Assembly: GCA_963589425.1 (NCBI GenBank)
Contig: CAVAKZ010000030.1
Span: 1-28,055, forward strand
Origin: CAKRJP01 sp963589425
GTDB taxonomy: Bacteria; Bacillota; Clostridia; Lachnospirales; Lachnospiraceae
Direction of reading: 5' to 3'
DNA: 28,055 bases
Under the pieces are notes generated by a model. The model saw only the letters and a program-made list of their open reading frames with translations, had not been told where the DNA came from and made no database searches. Made by a program: the position numbers and the translations under genes. How positions within the stretch are numbered: position 1 is the stretch's first letter; each line of letters opens with the position of its first letter. Positions 16,552 to 23,097 of the stretch are shown here, one piece after another.

Positions 16552-16578
16552 TTAGCACTCAAAATAAAAGAGTGCTAA
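16552..16578 (-). promoter_or_regulatory. CIRCE operator
   Basis: TTAGCACTC (16552-16560), a 9-base spacer, and GAGTGCTAA (16570-16578) match the CIRCE consensus perfectly. It lies about 8-15 bases after the expected transcription start and before the hrcA start, the usual place for HrcA repression. Confidence 0.98.
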
Positions 16579-16592
16579 CATCTACGGTTATT

Positions 16593-16621
16593 AATGTAGC
16601 ACTCCCCCTTCTGTTTGTCAA
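16593..16621 (-). promoter_or_regulatory. Sigma-A promoter of the hrcA operon
   Basis: Minus strand TTGACA (16621-16616) and TACATT (16598-16593) are separated by 17 bases. The start point would be near 16586, just before CIRCE. The -10 region overlaps an extra CIRCE-like half-site TAGCACTC (16597-16604). Confidence 0.85.
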
Positions 16622-16638
16622 CAGACTTTATTATTTTT

Positions 16639-17952
16639 TTATTTCCTAATATACTCCATCCAGTCCTTTACTTGCCTCTCATATCCATTATCCCCTGGCT
16701 GATAAAATTTCTCATCCTTAATCTCATCCGGAAGATATTGCTGGTCCACAAAATGTTTCGGATAATCATGGGCATACTTATATCCCACCCCATGACCAAG
16801 TTTCCCGGAGGATTTATAATGGGCGTCCTGTAAATGAGCAGGCACCGTGGTCTTATGACTTTTTACATTGTCCATAGCTGCAAATATGGCATTTACTGCC
16901 GAGTTACTCTTAGGTGCTGTGGCCACATAAAGTACAGCCTGGGATAAAATAATCTGAGCCTCCGGCATTCCGATCCTTTCCACTGCCTGGGCTGCAGATA
17001 CCGCCACCATCAAGGCCCTTGGGTCTGCATTACCCACATCCTCAGAAGCACAGATCATAATTCGTCTGGCAATAAATTTAATATCCTCCCCTGCATAGAG
17101 CATTTTTGCCAGATAATATACAGCCGCATCCGGATCAGATCCTCGCATACTTTTTATAAAAGCAGAAATAGTATCGTAGTGATTATCTCCGTCTTTGTCA
17201 TAGCGCACCACCCTCTTTTGGATGCATTCAGATGCCACCTCTAAAGTAATATGAATGATTCCATCTTGGCTACGCTTCGTCGTAAGGACACCAAGCTCTA
17301 TGGCATTTAATGCATTTCTGGCATCCCCTCCTGCTATATCTGAAAGAAAGTCCAAGGCATCCTCATCAATCTTAGCATCATAGCTTCCCATTCCCTTTTC
17401 CTTATCCGTGAGGGCTCTTAAAAGCAGGGTCTTTATATCTTCTTTACTTAAAGGCCGAAGTTCAAAGATACTGGACCTGGAAATCAAAGCCCCATTCACC
17501 TCAAAGTAGGGATTCTCTGTGGTAGCTCCTATAAGAATCAATGTGCCATCCTCCACAAAGGGCAATAAATAATCCTGCTGGCTCTTATTAAATCTATGGA
17601 TCTCATCTACAAAAAGAATAGTCTTTTTCTGGTACATCCCCAGGGTGTCCTTGGCTTTCTTTACTACTTCTTCCATGTCCTTTTTTCCGGCTACAGTTGC
17701 ATTGATCTGAGTAAATTCTGCACTGGTAGTATTGGCAATAACCTTGGCCAAAGTAGTCTTTCCTGTTCCCGGAGGTCCATAAAAAATAATGGAACTGATT
17801 TTATCTGCCTTAATGGCCCGATAAAGGAGCTTATCCTTTCCAATGATATGCTGCTGCCCTACCACCTCATCTAAGGTCGCCGGTCGAAGCCTGGAAGCTA
17901 AGGGTGCTTCCTTATCCATATTCTTTTCTCTCATATAATCAAAGAGATCCAT
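16639..17952 (-). CDS. rarA: Replication-associated recombination protein A (RarA/MgsA AAA ATPase)
   Basis: This 437-residue AAA+ protein belongs to the RarA/MgsA/WRNIP1 family, which acts at stalled replication forks. The N-terminal RPATLDEVVGQQHIIG is followed by Walker A GPPGTGKT (59-66), Walker B ILFVDEIHRF (D116, E117) and sensor 1 IGATTENPYFEVN. The C-terminal part, with RGSDPDAAVYYLAKMLYAGED and HLQDAHYKS, is the tetramerisation domain that separates RarA from RuvB and clamp-loader subunits. Length is typical. ATG at 17952 has AAGGAGG upstream. It lies upstream of hrcA on the same strand with no clear terminator between, but hrcA has its own promoter. It is probably constitutive. Confidence 0.96.
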   Translation of the reverse strand: MDLFDYMREKNMDKEAPLASRLRPATLDEVVGQQHIIGKDKLLYRAIKADKISSIIFYGPPGTGKTTLAKVIANTTSAEFTQINATVAGKKDMEEVVKKAKDTLGMYQKKTILFVDEIHRFNKSQQDYLLPFVEDGTLILIGATTENPYFEVNGALISRSSIFELRPLSKEDIKTLLLRALTDKEKGMGSYDAKIDEDALDFLSDIAGGDARNALNAIELGVLTTKRSQDGIIHITLEVASECIQKRVVRYDKDGDNHYDTISAFIKSMRGSDPDAAVYYLAKMLYAGEDIKFIARRIMICASEDVGNADPRALMVAVSAAQAVERIGMPEAQIILSQAVLYVATAPKSNSAVNAIFAAMDNVKSHKTTVPAHLQDAHYKSSGKLGHGVGYKYAHDYPKHFVDQQYLPDEIKDEKFYQPGDNGYERQVKDWMEYIRK

Positions 17953-18002
17953 GATATACTCCCTCCTTCATCCTACTAATAGCATTTGGGAAAATTCCAA
18001 GA

Positions 18003-18572
18003 TTATTTATTCTTTCTGACACTCCAGCCAAAGGTTCCCAGTTTCTTGCCAAGTTCTAAGTATTCTCCATGGGAATAAGCCAGGAGTCCGGTCTCACTTA
18101 ATTCAAACTTTCCTGTCTCATTCATGTAGGAATCCTCTACCTGAACTGCTGCCACATCAGCAATAAACATGTCATGAGATCCTAAACGCTTAATCTCCGC
18201 CAGCTTACACTCAATATTAACCGGGCTTTCTACTATGGTAGGGGCGAATTCAAGCTTGCTGCTTTTCCCCTTGGTAAGCTTCATTTCTTTCCACTTATCC
18301 ACATCTTTTCCAGACCTAACCCCACACCAGTCTGTAGCATAGGCCAGTTCCTTGGTGGTTAAATTCACTACAAACTCACCACTTTCTTCTATAATATGGT
18401 GAGAATATCTCTCCGGCCGCACGGAAATATAGAGCATGGGTGGGTTGGTGCAGATGGTTCCCGTCCATGCTACAGTTAATATATTACTTTCCCCGGAAGA
18501 ATTTCCACAGCTTACCATAACTGCAGGCAGTGGATAAACCATATTCCCCGGTTTCCAAATTTGTTTACTCAT
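18003..18572 (-). CDS. Flavin reductase-like, FMN-binding split-barrel protein
   Basis: This 189-residue protein matches the flavin reductase/flavoredoxin family. The N terminus has YPLPAVMVSCG followed by ESNILTVAWTGTICTNPPM, then YISVRPERYSHHIIEESGEFVVNLTTKEL, the FMN-binding pattern of split-barrel flavoproteins. VNIECKLAEIKRLGSHDMFIADV follows. Members bind FMN and take part in electron transfer or reduce flavins; the partner cannot be told from sequence. ATG at 18572 has AAGGAG eight bases upstream. A possible promoter (TTTTCA, 17 bases, TAAAGT) lies at 18644-18616, after the pyrophosphatase terminator, so the gene is likely transcribed on its own. Confidence 0.88.
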   Translation of the reverse strand: MSKQIWKPGNMVYPLPAVMVSCGNSSGESNILTVAWTGTICTNPPMLYISVRPERYSHHIIEESGEFVVNLTTKELAYATDWCGVRSGKDVDKWKEMKLTKGKSSKLEFAPTIVESPVNIECKLAEIKRLGSHDMFIADVAAVQVEDSYMNETGKFELSETGLLAYSHGEYLELGKKLGTFGWSVRKNK

Positions 18573-18615
18573 ATCGCATACTCCTTCAAAGCAAATATGT
18601 AACTTCCAAGAGCTT

Positions 18616-18644
18616 ACTTTAACATATCTGCCTGAAATTGAAAA
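18616..18644 (-). promoter_or_regulatory. Possible promoter of the flavin reductase-like gene
   Basis: Minus strand TTTTCA (18644-18639) and TAAAGT (18621-18616) are 17 bases apart, with TG one base before the -10. The hexamer matches are moderate. Confidence 0.4.
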
Positions 18645-18666
18645 GTTTTCTCTTTCCTGAATACTT

Positions 18667-18710
18667 GAAAAATCGACTTCTGGGGAAACTCCCCAAAAAG
18701 TCGATTTTTC
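18667..18710 (-). terminator. Terminator of the pyrophosphatase gene
   Basis: GAAAAATCGACTT (18667-18679) pairs with AAGTCGATTTTTC (18698-18710). An inner GGGGA (18682-18686) pairs with TCCCC (18690-18694). Because the T-run is part of the stem, it is symmetrical, but only the minus-strand gene ending at 18738 needs it. Confidence 0.85.
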
Positions 18711-18737
18711 ACTTTATCTGTTTATCTTTTTATCGTT

Positions 18738-20396
18738 TTATTCGTTCAATACATTCATTAAAGATGGAATCAACTGTTTCTTTCTTGATACCACCCCTTC
18801 AAGCACTACCTTATCATAATCATCCGGCAAATTAAAGGCCTGGACTGCTTTTGATTCTGCCGATTCTCCACAGCAGATTAACTCTGTGCTTTCCTCCAGA
18901 ATATCTGTCAGCATAAAGAAGATCATCTGTAATCCATTTTCCTTCATAACCTGAGGCAAATGGGGCTCTAATAATCCTCTTGCCTCCCTAAGTTCATCTG
19001 GGTTTACCGAACTGATCTGGCCTACTCCAAAGATCATATTATTTCCTGCTTTAAACTGCTTGAAATCCTGGAAGCAGATCTCATCTGCACTCTTTCCCTT
19101 TAAATTGCTTCCGGCTGTAAACATCTCCTGGGCAATTTCATCCAGATTTATATCTGCAATCTTTGCCAGGCGCTTTGCTATACTCTCGTCCAGTCTGGTA
19201 CAGGTTGGAGAGCGGAACAATAAGGTATCGGAAATAATAGCACAGCACAAAAGTCCTGCAATCTCCGGAGTGATGGTTACTTCATTTTCCTCATACATCT
19301 GATAAATAATAGTCGCTGTACAACCTACCGGCTGGTTTCTGAAGTAAAGAGGAGCTGCTGTCTCAAGATTGCCCAGACGGTGGTGATCAATAATCTCTAC
19401 AATCTCAGCCTCCTCAATACCGTCTACCGCCTGATTCTTCTCATTGTGGTCTACCAGCACTACCTTTTTCTTACGATTCAAGAGGAAACGTCTACGGGAG
19501 ATAAATCCCTGGAACTTTCCTTCCTCATCAAGAACCGGGAACTCACGATACTTCTTCTGGCGCATAATATCTCGGATATCGTCTACAAAATCTAACATAC
19601 GGAAAGTTGTAAGAGGCATCTTTGTCATATATTCCTTAACCGGAATACTTTGATTAATGAGTCTGGCCACGCTAAAGGTGTCAAATGGAGACTGGATCAC
19701 TGCAATTCCCTTCTCCTCTGCTCTTTTTAATACCTCCGGAGAAATCTCCTCTCCATCTCTCGGCGTACAAATCACCATACAGCTAACATTAATATCTATA
19801 GCAACCATCTGAGACTTATAAAGATTTCCCAAAATAACCAGATCATCCGGCTCAATGAATTCTCGCATTACATCTGCGTCAGAGGCCGCAATCTGTACCT
19901 TTCCCTTAGAGAAAAAGCCATGCTCATTACCTGTAAGCATCTCCCCATCTAAAGTCTTAATAATCGTACGATAGGGTGTCTTGGCTCTGGAAAGGATACT
20001 ATTGTCGATCACATCCATGTAGGATGTGGCAATATCACTAGTAGAAATAATTCCCACCAACTCCTTACTCTGAAGTACAGGTATAGTCTTATTTCCCTCT
20101 GCCTTCATCTTATCCCAGGCATCTCGAATGGAAACTGTAGGGCTTACTCCTTCCACCTGCAGAAGTTCGATATCCTTTACCTGCAGTTGTACCGTGTCAA
20201 GAAGGGGTGGTGTACTGATGCCAAATCTCTTCAACACGTATTCCGTCTCTGTGTTGAGTCTTCCCGCCCGTCTTGGCACATACTCCTCTCCTGTAACCAC
20301 CTGCTTTAAATTGGCATAGGCAATAGCGGAACAGATAGAATCTGTGTCTGGATTTTTATGACCCACAACATAGATCTTTTCATTTCTTTTGCTCAT
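18738..20396 (-). CDS. Manganese-dependent inorganic pyrophosphatase with CBS and DRTGG domains
   Basis: This 552-residue class II pyrophosphatase hydrolyses pyrophosphate to phosphate with Mn or Co. The split DHH domain shows GHKNPDTDS (12-20), D316-H317 (LVDHNE) and D337-H338-H339 (IDHHRLG). DHHA2 follows to the C terminus. Between the first and second metal motifs lies a regulatory insert: a CBS motif, a DRTGG-like domain and a second CBS motif. In characterised clostridial enzymes this insert senses AMP, ADP, ATP and diadenosine polyphosphates. Cytoplasmic. The start ATG 20396 has only a distant purine-rich stretch (GGGAGA, about 13 bases upstream), so translation may be weak. It diverges from the S1-domain gene. 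Confidence 0.94.
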   Translation of the reverse strand: MSKRNEKIYVVGHKNPDTDSICSAIAYANLKQVVTGEEYVPRRAGRLNTETEYVLKRFGISTPPLLDTVQLQVKDIELLQVEGVSPTVSIRDAWDKMKAEGNKTIPVLQSKELVGIISTSDIATSYMDVIDNSILSRAKTPYRTIIKTLDGEMLTGNEHGFFSKGKVQIAASDADVMREFIEPDDLVILGNLYKSQMVAIDINVSCMVICTPRDGEEISPEVLKRAEEKGIAVIQSPFDTFSVARLINQSIPVKEYMTKMPLTTFRMLDFVDDIRDIMRQKKYREFPVLDEEGKFQGFISRRRFLLNRKKKVVLVDHNEKNQAVDGIEEAEIVEIIDHHRLGNLETAAPLYFRNQPVGCTATIIYQMYEENEVTITPEIAGLLCCAIISDTLLFRSPTCTRLDESIAKRLAKIADINLDEIAQEMFTAGSNLKGKSADEICFQDFKQFKAGNNMIFGVGQISSVNPDELREARGLLEPHLPQVMKENGLQMIFFMLTDILEESTELICCGESAESKAVQAFNLPDDYDKVVLEGVVSRKKQLIPSLMNVLNE

Positions 20397-20642
20397 AAAC
20401 TAGTTCGTTCTCCCTTTTGTAAATATTCACAAGGCATCAAAGCTCTCAAGTTAAAATTATGAAAAATTTTAAGGCCGGAACCTTAAACCTGTGTAAAACC
20501 CTGATATTTTTCTACAAATTACACAAAGTTCATACACTTATGTTGCCATTTTCCAACGATTTAGTCAACCTTTTCAAGGTTATTTATGGTACAATATTAA
20601 GTACATAAGTCCTAACAATAGGATCAGGAAAGGAAATATATT
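20397..20642. other. Divergent control region with overlapping inverted repeats
   Basis: TTAAAATT/AATTTTAA (20451-20472) and TTTAAGG/CCTTAAA (20468-20487) are perfect inverted repeats that share bases, so only one can form at a time. TGTGTAA (20490-20496) and TTACACA (20519-20525) form a third pair with a 22-base spacer. They lie between the pyrophosphatase and S1-domain genes. No known operator is recognised. Confidence 0.45.
20587..20595 (+). promoter_or_regulatory. Probable promoter of the S1-domain gene (extended -10)
   Basis: TGG followed by TACAAT (20590-20595) is a good extended -10. No strong -35 hexamer is at the right distance. The start codon is at 20643. Confidence 0.5.
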
Positions 20643-21332
20643 ATGAGTGAAGAATTATTACAAGAAGAACTGGAAAAAGAGCCAGAGACTATGGATGATT
20701 TAGAGGAACATTTTGATGATGCTAATCCATGGAATGTAGTTGCTTCCTATATGGAGAAGGGCACCATCCTCCCGGTAAAGGTTGAAGGGATCGTAAATGG
20801 CGGTGCCATTGCAATGGTGGAAGGTCTTCGTGGATTTATCCCGGCATCCAGATTGTCCCTATCCTACATTGAAGATTTGGAAACTTACTTATTAAAGGAT
20901 ATTGAGGTAAAAGTCATCGATGTAGATCAGGCAAACAACCGCCTTGTCTTATCAGCCAGAGAGATTTTAAAAGAGCAGGAAGAAAAGGAAAAGACAGCAA
21001 AGATTGCCGCTATCCAGGTTGGAAGTATTATGACAGGTACCGTAGAAAGCCTGCAAAACTATGGGGCCTTTGTTCGTCTTGAAGATGGCGTATCAGGCCT
21101 GGTACATGTATCTCAGATCAGCCAGAAACGTATCAAATTCCCAAAAGACGTGTTGGAAAAAGGTCAGGAAGTTACTGTTAAAGTAATTGGTATCAAGGAT
21201 GGAAAGATCAGCCTTAGCATGAAGGCTTTAGAAGAAGAAAAAGAGGAAGAAAAAGCAGTACAGGTTGAGATTCCAAAAGCTGAAAATATCGGAACCAGCC
21301 TCGGTGATTTATTTAAAAATTTAAAATTATAA
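20643..21332 (+). CDS. Two-S1-domain RNA-binding protein
   Basis: This 229-residue protein has an acidic N terminus (1-35), then two S1 OB-fold repeats. The first covers about 40-110 (VEGIVNGGAIAMVEGLRGFIPASR, VKVIDVDQANNRLVLSARE). The second covers about 125-200 (GTVESLQNYGAFVRLEDGVSGLVHVSQIS, VTVKVIGIKDGKISLSMKAL). The second is a classic S1 repeat. The first is more divergent. It resembles a shortened ribosomal protein S1, and in Firmicutes such proteins are often labelled rpsA-like, but it has only two repeats instead of four to six. It probably binds mRNA or ribosomes. AGGAAAGG precedes the ATG. A strong terminator follows. Confidence 0.88.
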   Translation: MSEELLQEELEKEPETMDDLEEHFDDANPWNVVASYMEKGTILPVKVEGIVNGGAIAMVEGLRGFIPASRLSLSYIEDLETYLLKDIEVKVIDVDQANNRLVLSAREILKEQEEKEKTAKIAAIQVGSIMTGTVESLQNYGAFVRLEDGVSGLVHVSQISQKRIKFPKDVLEKGQEVTVKVIGIKDGKISLSMKALEEEKEEEKAVQVEIPKAENIGTSLGDLFKNLKL

Positions 21333-21348
21333 ACATAGGCTATCACTA

Positions 21349-21395
21349 AACCCCCAAAGCTTTCATTTTTCAAAAAGCTTTGGGGGTTCTTTTAA
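21349..21395 (+). terminator. Terminator after the S1-domain gene
   Basis: AACCCCCAAAGCTTT (21349-21363) pairs perfectly with AAAGCTTTGGGGGTT (21374-21388), followed by CTTTTAACTTTTTT. The minus-strand gene ilvE converges on it, but its T-run on that strand is poor. Confidence 0.9.
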
Positions 21396-21427
21396 CTTTT
21401 TTATATGAGATTTTTAAGCTTCAAAAA

Positions 21428-22453
21428 TTAGCAGATCTCGCAAATCCATCCTTTGGGAGCTTCGATATGTCCCATCTGAATACCTGTAAGAGTATCATAC
21501 AACTTCTTAGTTACAGGTCCCATCTCATCCATTCCGGATGGCATGCAGATTTCCTCACCATGATCTACAATCTTTCCAACCGGTGAAATAACTGCTGCTG
21601 TTCCGCAAAGTCCACACTCAGCAAAATCTTTTACTTCATCGAAGAATACTTCTCTTTCTTCTACTTCCATTCCAAGATAATGCTCTGCTACATATACAAT
21701 AGAACGTCTTGTAATAGATGGCAAGATTGTACTTGACTTCGGTGTCACAAGTTTTCCATCCTTTGTAATGAAGATAAAGTTAGCTCCGCCAGTCTCCTCA
21801 ACCTTTGTTCTGGTAGCTGCATCTAAGTACATATTCTCATCGTAACCCTGCTTGTGGGCATCTACGATAGCATGTAAGCTCATGGCATAGTTAAGTCCGG
21901 CCTTAACATGTCCTGTTCCATGAGGTGCCGCACGATCGAAGTCACATACACGAATAGTGATTGGCTTAGCACCACCCTTAAAGTATGGTCCAACCGGAGT
22001 TGTAAATACACGGAACTGATACTCATTTGCCGGCTTTACTCCAATAATTGCATCTGATCCAAACATAAATGGACGGATGTATAGAGAAGCTCCTGATCCG
22101 TAAGGTGGGACATATGCTGCGTTGGCTTTTACAACCTGACGTACAGCCTCAACAAAACGGTCTTCCGGGAAGGCTGGCATCTCCAAACGCTTTGCAGAAT
22201 CTGCCATACGGGATGCATTTAAGTCTGGGCGAAATACAACGATTTTTCCCTGCTCTGTAGTATAAGCCTTCATTCCCTCGAAGCAAGTCTGGGCATATTG
22301 AAGTACACATGCACACTCACTCATGGTAATTGTATCGTCCTCTGTAAGAGTTCCCTCGTCCCATTTACCATCTTTAAAATTAGACACATATCTCTTATCT
22401 GTCTTCATATAACCAAATCCAATGTTGCTCCAATCAATGTTCTTCTTTTCCAT
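21428..22453 (-). CDS. ilvE: Branched-chain amino acid aminotransferase
   Basis: This 341-residue class IV PLP enzyme transfers the amino group between glutamate and the branched-chain 2-oxoacids, the last step of Leu, Ile and Val synthesis. Family pieces are CFEGMKAY, RPDLNASRMADSAKRL, YIRPFMFG, the PLP lysine K184 in GHVKAGLNYA, and ATRTKVEETGGANFIF with TILPSITR after it. The frame is open to an ATG at 22468, but that ATG overlaps GGAGGA (22466-22461). The ATG at 22453, seven bases after that site, is preferred. A promoter (22548-22520) lies between ilvN and ilvE, so ilvE can be expressed without the T-box. The length suits the bacterial and eukaryotic large type. Confidence 0.96.
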   Translation of the reverse strand: MEKKNIDWSNIGFGYMKTDKRYVSNFKDGKWDEGTLTEDDTITMSECACVLQYAQTCFEGMKAYTTEQGKIVVFRPDLNASRMADSAKRLEMPAFPEDRFVEAVRQVVKANAAYVPPYGSGASLYIRPFMFGSDAIIGVKPANEYQFRVFTTPVGPYFKGGAKPITIRVCDFDRAAPHGTGHVKAGLNYAMSLHAIVDAHKQGYDENMYLDAATRTKVEETGGANFIFITKDGKLVTPKSSTILPSITRRSIVYVAEHYLGMEVEEREVFFDEVKDFAECGLCGTAAVISPVGKIVDHGEEICMPSGMDEMGPVTKKLYDTLTGIQMGHIEAPKGWICEIC

Positions 22454-22460
22454 TGATATA

Positions 22461-22466
22461 TCCTCC
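22461..22466 (-). promoter_or_regulatory. Ribosome-binding site that decides the ilvE start
   Basis: GGAGGA at 22466-22461 lies seven bases before ATG 22453. The longer frame would start within it. Confidence 0.85.
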
Positions 22467-22519
22467 ATTCCATAGATGATTTTATTTCAAGTTAATTTCT
22501 TGATCCCTAATCTTGTTCT

Positions 22520-22548
22520 ATTATAATACCCTGGTTTTTAAAATTCAA
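22520..22548 (-). promoter_or_regulatory. Promoter of ilvE
   Basis: Minus strand TTGAAT (22548-22543) and TATAAT (22525-22520) are separated by 17 bases. A perfect 12-base palindrome AGAGTGCACTCT (22548-22559) touches the -35 box. Confidence 0.75.
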
Positions 22549-22559
22549 GAGTGCACTCT
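22548..22559. promoter_or_regulatory. 12-base palindrome at the ilvE -35 box
   Basis: AGAGTGCACTCT is a perfect palindrome just after the ilvN stop and touching the -35 hexamer. It is too short and lacks a T-run for a terminator, so it may be an operator. The binding protein is unknown. Confidence 0.4.
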
Positions 22560-22564
22560 GTTTT

Positions 22565-23068
22565 TTATCGTTCCATCATACTGATGGACTCGATTCCAAC
22601 ACTTCCCCCACGAACCACTTCAATATTTTTAAATTCTTCCTTCATAAGTTTTACTACTGCATCATTTTTCGTTGCAGTCTGCACGAATTCCATAAGTATA
22701 CTGTCTTTTCCGTAATCAATGACCTTGGCCTTAAAGGTGGTGGCAATCTGGAAAAGTTCTGCCTTATCGTCCTTAGAGCAATCCCTGATCTTGATATACA
22801 TGATCTCTTTCATTCTTACAAAAATATCCGTAAAGTCAATAACCTTAATCACTTCCACCAAACGATTTAGCTGCTTTTTTATCTGCTCAAAGGTCTCATC
22901 GTCACTAACTGTAGCAATAGTCATTCTGGATACGGTAGGATCCTCGGTAGTTCCTACGGTAAGACTGTCTAAATTATAGGATTTTCCTGAAAATAATCCT
23001 GAAATTTTCGACAAAACACCTACCTGATTTTCTACATATAAGGAAATCCATCTTTTCTTCATTTTCAT
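22565..23068 (-). CDS. ilvN: Acetolactate synthase, regulatory small subunit
   Basis: This 167-residue protein is the ACT-domain partner of IlvB that confers feedback inhibition by valine. The N-terminal ACT domain reads RWISLYVENQVGVLSKISG, then SGKSYNLDSLTVGTTEDPTVSRM and IKKQLNRLVEVIKVID. The C-terminal ACT-like domain shows FKAKVIDYGKDSILMEFV and KNIEVVRGGSVGI. The frame is open to a TTG at 23104 overlapping the ilvB end. The ATG at 23068, with AGGTG (23078-23074) five bases upstream, matches the usual start of the family and is preferred. It follows ilvB and shares its T-box transcript. The symbol ilvH would be equally valid. Confidence 0.95.
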   Translation of the reverse strand: MKMKKRWISLYVENQVGVLSKISGLFSGKSYNLDSLTVGTTEDPTVSRMTIATVSDDETFEQIKKQLNRLVEVIKVIDFTDIFVRMKEIMYIKIRDCSKDDKAELFQIATTFKAKVIDYGKDSILMEFVQTATKNDAVVKLMKEEFKNIEVVRGGSVGIESISMMER

Positions 23069-23097
23069 ACTGTCACCTAACTTTCTAAACTTCCACT

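Noticed and set aside
16527..16562. TTG at 16562 as the hrcA start
   Set aside because: It lies inside CIRCE without a ribosome-binding site; GTG 16526 has an ideal AGGAGG and gives the normal length.
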